This document shows, piece by piece, positions 12,199-26,192 of a stretch of DNA of 64,000 nucleotides (within the stretch, counting starts at the first letter, position 1; each line of letters opens with the position of its first letter). The stretch spans positions 372,001 through 436,000 of the forward strand of contig OZ038423.1 in NCBI GenBank assembly GCA_964036155.1, given 5' to 3'. Both the position numbers and the translations under genes were made by a program. This DNA is from Diploscapter coronatus. Taxonomy: Eukaryota > Nematoda > Chromadorea > Rhabditida > Rhabditidae. The notes beneath the pieces were generated by a model, which did not search any database, had not been told where the DNA came from, and saw nothing but the letters and a program-made list of their open reading frames with translations.

Positions 12199-13508
12199 TG
12201 CAAAATCTTAGGTGAGTAGCACAATTATCTTATCGAACGGCAAAATTAGTGTCTTGAAGCATCCTTGGAAAGGGCAAATTCGGCAGAACCATGAGCCACT
12301 CGTATTTCCAAATTCGAGGGATTTGAGCAAGGACTTGAGAAGAATGGGGAGGAGCTGGAGGAATGTGTCTGTCTAAGTCGAAAAAGCCGGCGGCATCACA
12401 TAGGGCGCTCCCCCAGGGTGCAAAAAGTCGGCACCACGGGGCCGACCTCTATTCGAAAAAGACAAATCTGGTGCGGAAAAAGCAGCACCCGGATTGATGA
12501 AAAGATAAGTGTGAGGGTGGGGAATTGGAATCCCGGAATCGAGAAAAGACACCTGCAAAAGTTGACTATAACTTAAAAAGTGCTGAAAACTCGAGATATC
12601 CTAAAACTGAACGTTTTTTTCTTTCAATTCTTTTAAATCTATAAAGCTCACGAAATTAATCATAACATATTGAAGGTACTGGTAGTAGCGTGTAAGTAAT
12701 CAAGGCAAATACCGAGTAATTATGACAAATCTCGCAACTTATTGATACAACTTTTAATTTTCTACAATTCTTTAAGTTATAAAACCAGACTATTTTCGTT
12801 GTCTTATAGATAGTTTTCCCGAAAATCTATAAAACTACAAATGCTCCGGCCAATTTCTCGCCGGCTATTTTGACAAAGGAACCGGAAACGCATCGTTTCT
12901 ATCCTTGCATGGGTAGGGGATCAGTCTCGGCGAAATTTTTCGCGAGGAAAGAACGAAACGAGAGAACCGGGGGGTTTTCTCGCTCCAAAATGAAAAGGCC
13001 GGAGGGTTTTCTCGATGTGCAAAGAATTAGATCCATCATGCTCTTGTGGCGTGGTGGTCATCAGGGCACACAAAAGGCGACTAAATTTGTCTGGAAAACT
13101 GCAAAATCGAGTATTTTGGGCTATTTAAGGATTTTAGTAAGCCTGGAGAACTTTACAGAATAATGATGAAGAATAGAACGTTTGGTTTTGTAGCGTCAAC
13201 ACAGAGCTAATTAAAGACTTGAAGATGCCAATAAGAAACTTAGACAATGTTTAAATTTCCCGAATAAATTGCTTTACTGAATATTTTAGCACGATAGTAA
13301 GATAGGGATAGTGTAAAGTGTCACAGATACATCGAATCAAACAAATCATCATTACAATAAAGTCCTAAGTCTTGGAGCATACAAAGAAAATGTAGAAAAA
13401 TTTCGAAGCTATTGGATGAGTAAGTTATTTTTAGACAAATAAAAGCACTACTAGTGAAACCTAAAAATTATCCAGAATAAGTCCAAAATACTGAAACACA
13501 TTAAAAAG

Positions 13509-13626
13509 GTCTGTTGTATTCCACATCCACTTTTTGAAGAGAGTGAGCGTAGGGGAAAGAGGTAGGGAAAATGAGAAAAATAGATGTGGGCTACAAGTGG
13601 GATGTGAGTGTGGAATACAGGAGGCC
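13509..13626. repeat. Hairpin, TTGTATTCCACACCCAC family
   Basis: Left arm TGTTGTATTCCACATCCAC, right arm GATGTGAGTGTGGAATACAG; an extra inner copy of the right-arm motif (TAGATGTGGGCTACAAG) makes it longer than its relatives. It ends about 20 bases from the donor of the candidate exon 13644-13759. Confidence 0.8.
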
Positions 13627-13643
13627 TATCGAAAATGGTCTAC

Positions 13644-14956
13644 CTGAAATCGTCGCACATTTTTTAATGAGCTGCTGCGCCTCAAGCTGAACTGGGGCTA
13701 CCATCAACATGTATCCTGGCCGAGGCTCGATGATTGAAGGTTTACGGTTAATGAAGTAGCTAATTATTATCAATAGATATTTATGAAAAATCAAAGTTAT
13801 TTGGAAAAGAGCTTATGATATTCAAATAAACTAAATTATATTAAATAAATAATCAAAGACCGCTGTAAATTTCATTAACAATATCAAAATATATCATTTT
13901 AGATGTTGAGTGAGGTTTACAGCGAACTATGATTAAGAGTTTTAATTTGATAATGCAACTAATTGCAAATACCTATTTATGGGACAATTAATGTTATCTC
14001 GAAAACATTTCAAAATAACCAAAAGCTTATGATAAAATGAAGCATTTAAGATCAGGGCTGTTGAAAGTCCCAGCCGCCCTGTCTAAGATCATCGAGCATT
14101 GTTAGCCTAACTTATTTTGAAAACATCAAATTTTAAACATAAACCTTAAGTAAGAGTTTCAGTGAATTATTGTATTAAGGGCAATATTTTGATGAAGTTT
14201 AACTTTATAAATATATTTAACAGCTATTTTAACACATTTTTATTTTTTGAATACCTTGCTAATTGCTGAGCGGCCATGTCGTTCAGAGTAGGTTTCGAGC
14301 CTATTTGCAAAAGCGATGATGGAGCGTAAGATATGCGTCTCGGGGCCATGGTTAACATTATTTATTGTGGTGTTAAAAATAAGTCCAGGGAAAAATCAAA
14401 AATAGTCCAAAATAGCGTTAATGAAGTCCTTAGGTCTAAGTTTAGTAGTTAATGAAATTGAGTAGAAGAATGAGATTTTAGCAAAGCTAAATTAACTTTT
14501 CGAAATAGTGTTAATTAACACTTTGAAGATCAACTTTGCAACAAACTACACGTGAATTTCGTGGAAATGCGGCAATTCTGAGAGTCTCAGAATGCGAGTT
14601 TTATGAATGACTGAATGACATTGATGAATCATAAAACAATTTGTTAGTTAATAAAATGTGTTGCACTTGAGAGTTTTGAGGATAGAGTTGAGCTTTCAAG
14701 GATATTAGACAAGTCATAGTCGATATAATATTGCAGGGTTATAGCCGATATGAACAATGCGCCCATAAATGGTAATGCTAAAACTTTATGTGGGTGTGGA
14801 CTACGAAAAGTCGTACAATATTTTCTAATAAATTCCAAGTATATATGAAAAGTTGTAAACCTACGTCCTCTCCTGTTCTTGCTGAGCTTGACTTCTTCTT
14901 TGAATCCCGCAGTTGTCCGAATCAATCCGGCTGCCGCAAATAATGCCACCGCCGGA
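13644..14956 (-). CDS. Candidate upstream coding exons (13644-13759, 14865-14956)
   Basis: Two segments have GT-AG borders and compatible phases: 14956-14865 reads in one frame (Ser/Gly then Gln/Arg-rich) and joins at phase 2 to 13759-13644, which reads YFINRKPSIIEPRPGYML and onward and ends in phase 1. That phase fits the acceptor at 12206, eight bases before the proposed potassium-channel start codon, which would make these an N-terminal extension of that channel. No family is recognised. The alternative is that they belong to an unrelated gene or are non-coding. Confidence 0.35.
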
Positions 14957-17526
14957 CTGAACTTCTCGTCCCGAAATGCTTGCGAGTAGATCATTTTGTT
15001 GGGTGGAAGATAGCCGATGATCAAAATTCAGGAGTTAAAGGTAGGTAGGAATTAAAAATTTTTAGGTAAGAGTTCGAAATCCGATGGGTGGAGCGTATTG
15101 TGAGAAATTTTAAGTCGGAGTGGTAATATTTAAATTGAAGCGCTCGAAATTTTGTCCAAGATAGTCCTTTGCTTCAGTGCTGGATGATAGTCCTGATTAA
15201 AAACGTCGGAGTCAGAAAATGTTTGCCGGAGATCGAAATTAAGGCCTAGAACTTCATCCTTAGAATTAACTTAGGGTAAACAGAAGATTCTCCTCATTTA
15301 ACGTTCCTCGAATATCCGAGATTTTGCAGATTGAGTTTCTCGTTTTTCCTATTTTGAGACAATCTAAATTTCCGACGTTGATAAAGTGAAAATGCAAAAT
15401 TAATGAGGTAGGTTAGGGGAAATGGTAGGGAAAAGTTGGAAATTAAGATATCATATTAAAATGAGGTTTTTATAACAAACAAATTATAAATATGGAAAGA
15501 AAGATAAAGTCATAGAAAACTACTATATTTTTCTTGCAAACTCAAGTCTATGTATGGAAAACAATCAGGAAAAACCGCTAGAAATGCTGGCAAAATCGAG
15601 TTATAAGCCTGATTTGACACCCTAGCATGCTTATGTGGTTTATCTTATTTATCATAGAATAAATCTACGAAGAAAACTAAAAAACCCTGATATATTAATG
15701 ATTTCAATATCTTAAAAATGAAAGATTCGATATATAAAAATAACGCTATACCATTTTCATTAACCCTATGTTTTTAAGAAAAGTTAAAAAATCTGCGTAT
15801 AAAATCTACCATAGGAAGTCATGATATACATGAAAAGATTAAAAAATCCTAACATATATATATAAAAAAAAACAAACAAAAAACTTTACGCTATGCTATT
15901 TCTGTTGCAAAAAATTGATTCCCGGAAGTGGAAAAGTCAAAAAGAGGCTCAATGGCGGGCCATTAAAACTTAGCGCATGAAAAATGTTATATATCTCAAG
16001 ACATCTGAAACTTTTTCGACTATAAAATGATTTTATATCTTAAAATATACGAGAAATAAAATTCGATTAAGATCTAAAATAACATGGCACGCATATATTT
16101 GGTATGATATATTAGAAAAGCCTAAGTTAAATTCGAAATAAATGTAAAGCTTCAGATTTAAAGTAAATTATATGGTTTTTAAACACATATGAATATGAAA
16201 TTTTAAATATATCATATTTAGATATATTACATTACAGATATGATCAAATTCTTAAATTGAAAAAAGAAACTATGAGATGCTCCCAAAATGGGACGCACAT
16301 TTATAGCGCCCCAAATATTTTATGCAAGTCGATTGGCCCTAGGCCCTTTAATGTGAGGCCGGTTTCGTGCGTCGTTCGCAATTTTATGATCTTAGCTCAA
16401 AAATTGAGACATACATTTTTGGATCGGAAAAAGATGCTTGGGTAATAAGATGCGTTGGGCATTCGGACATCTCGCAACTTTGCGAAATAGTATGTGGAAA
16501 TGTAGAAAAGGGCTTTTTCTCACTTTTGTATGCTATCTCATAAAGTTGTGAGATTTCTGAGTTACCGATACACGTTTATTTCATGGATAGGTTTCTGGGT
16601 TTACGAAGAATATTTGAAACTTTCACATTTCTAATTAACTTTTAACCGCACGCAAAATATTCAGAAAAATGTTTCAAGATCAATCAAGAATGATCTATTA
16701 TCGTATCAAATAACCAGATAGACTTTACTTTCGAAATCAGTGGGTTCGATTTGGAAATAGTGTGAAAGTTTGTTGTAAAAATTTTTATTTTTCGGCCTTG
16801 CACTTGTTATATAAATGGGGAGTAATTAGTCCTGAATATAGATCTCCAAATTTCAAATATAGTTGATTTTCGAAACTCCAATTTTTCCCGAAAGTGTCAA
16901 AGTACAACATACAACTCGTGTGGTATGTTTCTAGTTATAGCTCTAAAAGAAACATTGTTGCAGAACGTCTAGAGATAACTAGAATTCTCGAGAGAGTCAG
17001 AGATATCAGAGATGGCTTGAAATTGAAAAATTAGGGCATTATTCATATCGCGAATAAAGCTATCATTCATATCCTGCAGTCGAAATGAAGCGTGCACTTT
17101 TTGAAAATCAGGTTTTCAAAAAAGCGAGGGGTCGAAAATAGGTTCATGGGAATTATTAGCACTAATTAAAATGAGAACGAGAACACGGAGAGGATAATTA
17201 TGTTTCAAGAAAAGTCGAGTCAAGATATAGCCCATCGAAAATTGCTAGTATTCTTGTGCTGAATGGGCTATTTTAGTTTGGCTAACTGTAAGCAATTAAG
17301 ATTTGATAATTTTGACATTCTATTGAATTCCTAGCATAACTTATTTTTAACACAATATTGGATCCTCAAAACACTTGCAATATATTCCTAAAAATCAATT
17401 TGAACGAAATATATGGTGATTAAGATATGAGTTTATATTTAATGCAAAATAGTCCATTTAAACCAAAATAATAAACACGCTGTATTCTCGAAAAAGTTGC
17501 AACATATATAAAGAAAATGCTCCCAC
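14957..17526. other. Non-coding stretch, intron-like
   Basis: No supported exon. Contains the small hairpin at 16468-16556; otherwise AT-rich sequence with no clear signal. Confidence 0.4.
16468..16556. repeat. Hairpin, CTCGCAACT family
   Basis: Arms ATCTCGCAACTTTG and AAAGTTGTGAGAT; the left half continues GCGAAATAGTATGTGG and the right half mirrors it with GTATGCTATCTCA. Same arm family as 55370-55484. Confidence 0.75.
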
Positions 17527-17768
17527 CTTTACTCTTTTTGCTTGGCGTTTCGCTCTTTCGCCTTGTCTGCTCCGCATGTTCCGGATAGAGTTCGGCGAGT
17601 TCACTGGGTTCTTTCAGATGGACTTTCTTGGTTCCGGTAGGCAGGACGGTGATCGTCATCCGCCTCGCATTCTCTTCTAGCGTCCATTGGTTCCAGAACT
17701 TGCGCAGGAACATCTTCTTTCCGGAACAGATTCGAAGTTCCCGCGGAACCTGGTTTTGGAAACTTTCG
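17527..17768 (-). CDS. Candidate coding exon, unrecognised
   Basis: A 242-nt segment with a TTTTTAG acceptor and a GT donor is open throughout in one frame (80 residues, including KKMFLRKFWNQWTLEENARR and a basic Ser/Lys-rich end). Higher GC than its surroundings and a balanced residue mix suggest real coding. It enters in phase 2 and leaves in phase 1, so it does not join directly to the exon at 14865-14956. A second frame is also open for most of its length. No family is recognised. Confidence 0.4.
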
Positions 17769-20700
17769 CTAAAAAATCTCGATTAGAAAGCGAAACTTAC
17801 AAATATCGAGCAGCAAAAATATATAAAGTCTAAAAAGTTTCAGGGAAATTGACATTTTATAAGTAAAATAAGTCCCAAAGTGACGGTGAATTCAAAATTA
17901 TGCCGCGGAAGATCAATAACTCGAATTTCCACAAAAATTTCTATTTGATAAGTAATATAAATGCCAAAAAGACTTCAAAATCGTCAAAAATTTTGGAGGA
18001 TCGCAGCAATTATGATCCAAAAACGAGAAACACATTTCGGTGGATGAATATGAGATGAAAGTTAGAATGGTGAGTAAAAAGTATAACGCTTGCAAGACTA
18101 TGTCACGTCCAGACGTATGAAGAGGACCAGGAAAGGCTCGATCTCATTGAAACTCATTCAGGCTGAAAGTTAGCCTCCAAGAACAAAGATTCAGACACCC
18201 CCAAATTTGGTCATTTTTGAACACCCCCACGACCTATTTTCGAGTAATTTTGCTTGAAAAATGTTCAAGAACGAGTACTTTTCTCTCAACTTTCGAGAGC
18301 ACAACATTCCCATATGTGTGGTTTTCTCCTCCAATTCGGAAGAAAAGTGCTCCCATATTCGGAAATTAAAGGAAAATAGTAAGTTGAAACGAAAAATTAA
18401 TCGTACCATCAAGATAAAACATTATTTGAACTCGGAAAATTTGGAGATAAAAGTTGCCAATTTTTGCACGCGAATTTTTGATGATTTGAGTTTCGTTGGA
18501 CTCTGGCTACGCATGAATGGTCAGTAAAAAGTTGGAGAATTATTTGAAGGGTCAAAAAATGAAGGGCAAATTTTAGAACATCATTCATTTCGAGTATTAT
18601 ATAAATCTACGAAAATGATTTTTTCTTGAAGAAAACATAAATTTTCAATATTTATAGACTAAAGAGAGTTTGTATAATGTCAAGTCCAGAGAAATTCCGA
18701 AACCCCGCAAAATATGACAATTGCAGTGGATTTTGCAAGTTCAAAGAAAATTCGCTCGACAAAAGCGAAAAGAGAGCGGTAAAAAGCATAATTGTCTGTC
18801 GGTTGGTCATTCTCTCTTCCCGTTTTGCCATTCTTTCTCTCCCTATTCTTTCTTTTCCTCTCTCAATTAGCCATAATCTTTCTCTTCAATATTTGGGCAT
18901 TGTTGCTTATTTCTCTCGTCCCCTCCCCTTCATTTTATGCGGGAATCAACCCAAAGTGAGTCCCCACCATTGGCTTACTGACCACAAAACATATGCCAGC
19001 GCATAAACATAAATAAATGGATTTGGCAAAGTCAAATATGAAGCGATCCGATTGAATTGACGAAATAAGTTTCGAAATGAAACTTGAATCTTGAATATTT
19101 TCAGATGTAATATTGAGCAATTGCCGTAAAGATATCATTTAAAAGTTTTAACATGAAAATTAGATGTTTTAAGAGAACTAATGATTTCATCCGATTCAAA
19201 AAAGATTGATTAATAGTAAATGAAGTAGCTACGCAAAATAATTATTTTTCAAAAATTTTCAATAGCAGCAAACAGCCACAAGAAATGATTGGCTATTTCC
19301 ATTTCTGATTTAAAATAAATTATAAACTGAAACTTGCATCAAGATATTATAATAGATATAATAGTAAATCTAAATTAAAATCTAACTCTAATCCATCCTC
19401 ACAAAGGTCATTAACTCTATCTCATCCCTTCTCCCCTCAGAACACTTTTCCAATGCCGTACGTCAGCTGTCTTTTGAATATTCGAAAAAGGACTATTTGA
19501 GAGAGCGCTAAAAATTCGAGGATCCAGAGAAAATTAGGCATTTTCCTGCACGTTTTTGCGCACATTGTTTAGGAATTATCGCTTAGAGTCCATTTGAGGA
19601 TTGTTTGTTGAAAGTTCGCCAGGACAATATATACAAAGTTCTAAATATATTATGTTTAGTTGAGTCAGTATATAAAATTTAAAGCAAATTTAAGATGATA
19701 CTTCTTTACCTCAATCAAAAATATTCAATTTTTATGAAGATACCAGATCTTCTTGAAACTTTTGCGAAATAAAGAGATGAAGTATGCATGAAGATCAGCT
19801 TTATCTTAAACAAAGTCGAAAATTAGATTATCGAAAAGAAAAACTTCCCATCATAATTTAAAATGGAAAATACATGAGAAGGCCAGCTTTTGTTTAAAAC
19901 ATAAAAGTGTGATATATGAAAATAAAAATAAAAAAGATAAGATAGCAAAAGAAACTTTGATAGTATATTTTTTCTCCAACAAATGTTTGACACAATCTTC
20001 ATAACTTTGAGCGTGCGGTTCTCTAAAAAGAGATGTTCCTCTGCACGTTGAATCTGATTGAATTATAGCCTCAGGCAATCGGTCGGAAAAGCGCCAAACT
20101 TGGCTGACATATGGCATTCCATATATGAGAAAAATTACTCTTTCTCTGAGTCTCTGGCATTTTATATGGTTAAGGATGCCAGAGTCAGACATTTTTATAT
20201 GTGAGAATATCATAATCGAGTGGCATATCAAGGAACTAAATTTGACACATTATGTTGTGCTCTTGCAGCAAAAACTACTCTGACCAAATTCGGGATGGAA
20301 CAAATGCAAAAAATCCCTAATAGTTCGACGTTTAAAATGATATGCAAAAGCCAGCAAAAATCCAATTTGAAATTAAATGTTTAAATGTAAAAAAATTCGA
20401 TTAAACAATCCAACTTCCAAAAATCATAAACAAAAATAGATTCTTCCTCAAAGCGAAAAAACAACAACCAGTCAGCAAAAACTGATAGGTTAGAATCTGA
20501 CTGGTGGGGCTTGAGGATGAGTCTGGATTTCCTCTTTCTCTAACTTCCAAAAATCCGAGAGGGCCTATTTCCTTAAGCGTGTCAAGAAAAATGAGTGTGC
20601 ATTCTCTTCTAGCGCTGGCCTGTATTTTTTAGCCTCTAAGGGATACTCTAACATAACTGCCATAACACAGCCTTTGACATGCCCCGACGAAAAATTCGCG

Positions 20701-22714
20701 TTTTCTTCCTCTTTTTCTGCATTTTTCGTCCTCTATCATAACTTTTCTCTATCTTCTTTCGCGAATCATAATTCACCACCCCCAAATTTCAGCATCAAAA
20801 TTCAAACAAATTATAAGGAAAGAAGGATTTTATAACTAAAATTTGGCAGAAAATATAAGGATTTGAAAATGCAAACTAATCTGAGAAAGTAGCCGAAAGG
20901 AAAAGTGTAGGCGCGAAAAGATGTATTTAAAATTCTGAGATAAAGCTAAAGGTTGAAGGTTCAAGAAGGCCGGAAATCGAACATTTTGGCGTTAGCTTCG
21001 AAAATTTAGCGTCGCGAAAACTCCTTTTTAAACTTAACATATGAACCAACATCAACAGCTCATGCAAAATCTGCTCCAATACTAATGTTAGTAGAGGATT
21101 TTTTTTTCTAATTTAGCAACGGAGCAGATTTTTCAGTAAACAGTCAATTTAGCGTTGCAGGAAAATTCGTCTTAATCAGCTGAGAAATGTCGTAAAATTA
21201 GGTACAAAACAAGACGCGCTTTTTACTGCGTGTGTCAAATTACGTCGATTTCAGAAAACCTCGCGCAATCTTTGACTAAGGGCGAAAATTTAGTTTAGTT
21301 AGCTAAATAAATACCCGCCCCTGATCCGGAAATTTGTTAGCCGGCAAAAGAAAAGGGTGGAATCTTCTTACCTAAAAGAAAATTGCGTGAAGATGTTCAG
21401 ATAAAATGCAAATAAGAATGGGCGTTTTTCGCCCAATTTTTTATAAATATAAATTTGTTTGAGAATGAGGGTACAGCACGTAGGATACATGAAATCAAGA
21501 AGAATGAGCCAAATTCAAAGTGAAGAAAAAAGGTTTCAGAATTCCATTTTTTAGCAAATTGATAGAGAAAATCTCCTATGCACGTTATTAGCCTTATCGA
21601 AACATTGTTCCTTTTTTAAATTGAAACGTATCTTGCGTAACTGATAGATTTTCGGCTGAAGATCATTAATGGATAAATTAAAAATTCTTTTTTTTTTATA
21701 AGATCAGACGTTGGAAGTCTGTTGGTCCGATATTTGAATGCTGCTGAGAAATATCGTAGTCTACTTTCAATTCACTATTCGTCACTATGGATAAGAGAAC
21801 ATTAGACAATGACGAGTCTTATATCAGATCGACAAACTTCCGATGTCTGTACAAGATTACATGAGTTCCCGATGAATAGAAAACTATCAAATAATGCCAA
21901 CTTGGGAACCGCGAGACCACGAGACACAAGACATTGAGCAACAGTGTGGGAAAAGAAAGCCTATCATCCTCCATACCCTACCCTAACCCTATACTATTTC
22001 GCCTGTACCTCGTAGTCTCACGCGGTTTCCAAATAGCCCAAATAAATCCTTTCCACCTTAGAAATGAGACATCTCATAAAAAATGCTGCGCAATCTGAAT
22101 AAATTTAGACAATCACAATAGAATTATAATCAACATTGAATTGACCTATGAAAGAGCACCAAATTCAAAGAAAATACTTGGTTCCTCGAGTCCAAAGATT
22201 TCTTAGGATTTTCAAGATTCAGATATATTTTTGGAAAAATCCAAGAAAATCTCCGCGTATTTTGAAAATTCTGAATAAATGGCGTGAATCTTCGTCTTGC
22301 AAAACAACTAAATTCTTGATTCTCAGTAGAACTATTAACTATTTGAATGAGCGATTACTACCGTAGTCTTGGATGTCAATAGATTGTAACCTTATGTGAT
22401 TTAATCGAATGATAAATACTGGTAAAAAATGGATATTAAAATAACGTCAAGTTTACCGATCCCAAAGTTCATATAAATAAGGTATTAGTCCAAGAATTTA
22501 GCGCTGTACGTTAAATTATAAAAGTCAATAGGAAAATCAGTTTGCTTACCTATTTCCATTCGATCGAATAAAGGGGTATGAGTCCAAAATATGTTAAATA
22601 TACGTAAAAACATGAAAATACAATAGTAAATTTAGTTTACAGCAATTAATAAAAGTAGTAGCCAAAAATTTAACGAATATGCATATTATGAGCCATTAAA
22701 AAACAATAGCTTAC
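17769..22714. other. Long non-coding stretch, intron-like
   Basis: No exon with good borders was found on either strand apart from short ambiguous segments (for example a GTAAGC donor near 18980 on the minus strand). One hairpin lies at 21901-22031. Confidence 0.4.
21901..22031. repeat. Hairpin, GGAAACC family
   Basis: Arms TTGGGAACCGCGAGACCACG and the region near 22008-22031 (CGTAGTCTCACGCGGTTTCC). The arm sequence is close to that of 7921-8043. Loop holds ACTATTTCGCC and CATACCCTACCC. Confidence 0.85.
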
Positions 22715-25700
22715 CCATAAGGCATAGAGAGTAAGGATTTAGTAGTAGAAAGTGCTGGATATGACTTTTCAGCTTAGAAAATCAATATGATGACTAGAAT
22801 AATTGTATAGATTTTGTTGTGGTACTACTTTTACGAATTGCCTAGTTTATTTTACAAATATGAGGATCTTGAAAAACGTACAGAAAAAGGTACAAAATTC
22901 ACCTATAAGTGGAGCTCGGTTCCTGGGTCTGAGGGTCGGAGGCCGTATTGGCAAGGGGTTGAAAATGGCCCATCCAATCGGGTTGTCCCCTATCGAAGCT
23001 TGTTCGGGCTGGCAAATCAAAAATTAAAAAAACAAAACTAAGCCATGCTTGATTTCAAAACTTTGTTATAATAATCTACATAATTGAAAACTGAGTTCTA
23101 TAATTCGTTTTGTTAAGTTTTATGCTACACAAAATCTTAACCACAATCTTCGAAATTTAAAATTGTTGTATGAGTGATAATAGCTCAGTAAAAATATCCC
23201 AAATTTAGTTATGATTCGAAATTCTTGAAACAATTTTCGCCAAGTTCTTTTCAAGAGTAAAAATGTTAAGCTTTACAAAATTTCATATATAAATACGTAG
23301 AATATTGCGGTCATTCGATCTACATGTTGAAGTCCAAATGCAAAAATAAGTTTGAAATAATTACCCGATATTCGTCGATAAACTGTGTTCCAAGCCATGT
23401 GGGCGGAGCCAAGTGGCCATCATGAGTGGACGTTCCTAAAATTTCTAGCCCACCGTTAAAAAACTCAGTAAAAATGAACGACAATTCAACATTCAAATGG
23501 GAAATAATCGAAATTTAGCATTCCAGAAATTAGCATATTTTACCTAAAATAGCATCTTGCGAAGCTGATCTTCTCGACGAATTTCTCCTGGGGGATGAAG
23601 ACTCGAAAATCCATGACCCCTTGCGCTCTTCACCCAAATGCGCAGTAACAGATTGAAGCATACTGCTAATTAACCCTTAACTGAGTGATTAGAGGGGGGT
23701 AATCAACTAAAAATTAATGGCGATTAAGTCCACGGTATTAGGAAGTCAAAAATGGTGTTTCAATGTAAATAGTGAAAAAATTAGTTCAGTAATTATTATA
23801 ATCTAGGCGATAATAGTGTGGGAAACGTTTCAAAGAAGTTCTTCTGGAACAAAAGTCATAAATGTTTCAAGAATATCGAAGATCATATCCCAATAATCTA
23901 AGCTTAATAGTAAGTCCAATAGAGTTATGATTCAAAAATTTAGATCACGAAATAGTTTTTTAAAATTTCTATTAGGGTCAGGCTTCAAGAAAACGTTCCA
24001 TCATCATTTATTGAAATTAGTGGAAAAAATTAGGAGGCATCCTTTGTGAGAATCCGACAAAATTATGATTAGCTTAGCACAGGTACGTTCGATTTCTATA
24101 AAGAATGCCTCTTAATGAAAGAAATCAAAAATTTCGCGGAAAAGATTCGAATTTGTCATCGGAGCCAGCAAGATTTCAAGAGAGCATGGAGAGGAGCGAT
24201 TTCCAGAGTGCATCAAGTAAAACACATCGTCTTTTTGCGCGCACAGCATTGCTTTTGGAATGGAAACAACACTTGGGAAAGTCGGAATTGGGAAGTGAAG
24301 AGACGACACAATACCCTGAGGGACGCTTTACTCAATCCAACAATCATATTCGCGCAAACACAGAAAAATATAGATGGACTGGGTTAGGGAATACAGAGGT
24401 AGTGAAATTGCGACTTTTCGAAGTTTCATAGAGTATTAATCGGTGATTATATGAGCAGATTCGAGAGAGTGAGAATTATTTCATAATAGGACGCAGTCTT
24501 TAGAAAATTTAGGAACACGTAAAATTCCTTAATTATTTTTACTTGAATCTTGGACCAGCGCAGAATTATCAAATGGTTGTTATATTCAAAGAATAAAAAA
24601 GAATCGGAAACATACGTAAATTTCACATAAAATCATTAAAAATCCTGGGAGGTTCAATGAACCAAAATCCACGTCCAGAGAAAAAACAACTCACATCCCG
24701 GCGCAGTTGGTTGTCCGAATGGAGTGAACTGTAATAGCAGTGGAGCTCTTGTGAGTTGATCGGGAAGTTTGTTGTGCTTCAAGACTCGCTGGGCGATGGA
24801 AGCGGCTAGGGGGTCGGCTTGTGCGAGCGATTCCCGAACGTTTCGAAGTGCCCACGCGACGAACATCGGATTCTTAGAAAAGTCAACTTTAAATAAGTTT
24901 AGTCATTTTAGAGTCGATTATGAACATGGGGCCTAACAATGCTAAAGTGGATAGATATCACAATGATTTAGGTTTAAAAGTAACCGAATGAAATATGATT
25001 CAAAATAAAATGGATCTTAAGATGATATTTAATTGCTGATACATGGGTGAATTAACATTCTTACAAAAACTAAATAGCAAATGATAAAATCGACTTGCTT
25101 ACCGTCTCCGAAGACGCTATAGTCGCAGGCCTCTGTTGCATAATTACAAGTTTTAGTCAATACACATATTTAGTATAGTAAAATTAATGGTATAAACTAA
25201 TAAGTCCAGATTACCTCTTGTGTACTAATTCTTTATGACACAGACAGAACAAAGAACTGAATTCATGTATGAAGAAAGGAGGAGAAATCATTTGCTTTGT
25301 TGCTCTTTTTATCTGCATCACGGATGAGTTAACAAAACGCTACTCCAAATAGCTCGAAAATAGAAACGACGAAATGCTATTTTATGCACTCTAACTTGCT
25401 TATTTTAGATTATTTAGAATATTTTATAAGCAACAAAACAGTTCTACCTTTTTAATATGAAAAATGTGATGATAATCCCATATATGGGTATGTAGGCCTT
25501 GTGGAATTGCATATTGATTGGTTAAGAATTAACGAACTGACCTTTATTACAAATTAGGTGACGAGTTGAATATCGATGAAACATGTATGATATATCGTGC
25601 TGTTTCAAGAATAATACCTAGCAAGATGTGTGTATTAGCAGATGTATGCAGATATCATAGTTACACGCAAATCTTTGAATAATTCAGTATGTCCGAGAGT

Positions 25701-26014
25701 GCGCACTGCGCATGACAATAAGGAAATTAGATTCAAATAAAAATGAGGTTTGGGGAACATGTATGCTTCAATAAATAGCTTGAGTTAATAAATTTAACAT
25801 CGGATAATTCTTGTGTTCATTCTGCAGGTAGAATCAAATAAAACTAAAGAAGAAAAAGCACTAACGTTTAAACTGCACGATGGGTTGCCTAATTCCGGGT
25901 AATCGTATCGGTGCACCGGTTCCGTTGTATTTTTGAGCCTTTGATTTCAAAGAACGGTTCATCTCTCGTAGTGCGACCCGTTCAGTGACTGTTGTTAAAC
26001 TGGTCGATTTCCTT
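22715..26014 (-). CDS. Six-exon coding chain of an unrecognised gene
   Basis: Exons 26014-25866, 25132-25103, 24872-24695, 23662-23544, 23435-23365 and 22772-22715 all have GT-AG borders and join without a stop or phase conflict (about 200 residues). The product is rich in Ser, Arg and Thr (PPSRFHRPASLEAQQTSRS; SSSPRRNSSRRSASQDAILG), then reads PPTWLGTQFIDEYR and a hydrophobic HFLLLNPYSLCLMG at the last exon. The Ser/Arg-rich part looks like an intrinsically disordered region with possible kinase sites. The first exon needs a phase-2 partner upstream that I could not find, and the last leaves in phase 1 toward exons I could not find. It may be an N-terminal part of a long gene that includes exons further down, possibly even the potassium channel. 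Confidence 0.4.
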
Positions 26015-26105
26015 CTATAATCCGAAATTAATGAAGTTAAATTAGAGAGTTAAATTAAGTGTTAAGTGAAGCTAACATCAAGCGCTAATGCTAACTCCAT
26101 AAAAC

Positions 26106-26192
26106 CTGCCTTTTGGCGCTCCATCGCTTCAGACTCTTTCTCCGACTTCCCTTACGCATTTCAAGCTCGTCATTGGCGATAAATACCGACAT
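26106..26192 (-). CDS. Possible first exon (MSVFIANDELEMRK...)
   Basis: A start codon directly after TTTTAAG, a possible trans-splice acceptor, opens 29 codons (basic, Arg/Lys/Ser-rich) up to a CAG|GTTTTA donor. It lies just upstream of the exon at 25866-26014, but it leaves in phase 0 while that exon needs phase 2, so a direct join fails. It could be an alternative first exon using an unseen exon, or chance. Confidence 0.3.

Noticed and set aside
12373..12558. Minus-strand ORF, Pro/Gly-rich, ending HPGGAPYVMPPAFST
   Set aside because: It has a good TTTTGCAG acceptor, but its phase does not fit the exon at 13644-13759, other frames are open too, and no family is recognised. It may be an alternative 3' end, but I could not support it.
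12870..13163. GC-richer plus-strand ORF of 97 codons
   Set aside because: Arg/Lys-rich with repeated GGGTTTTCTCG words and no splice or homology support. Looks like non-coding repetitive sequence.
24105..24431. Overlapping ORFs on both strands
   Set aside because: Open in several frames with no convincing splice borders in phase with neighbouring exons; composition does not favour one frame.
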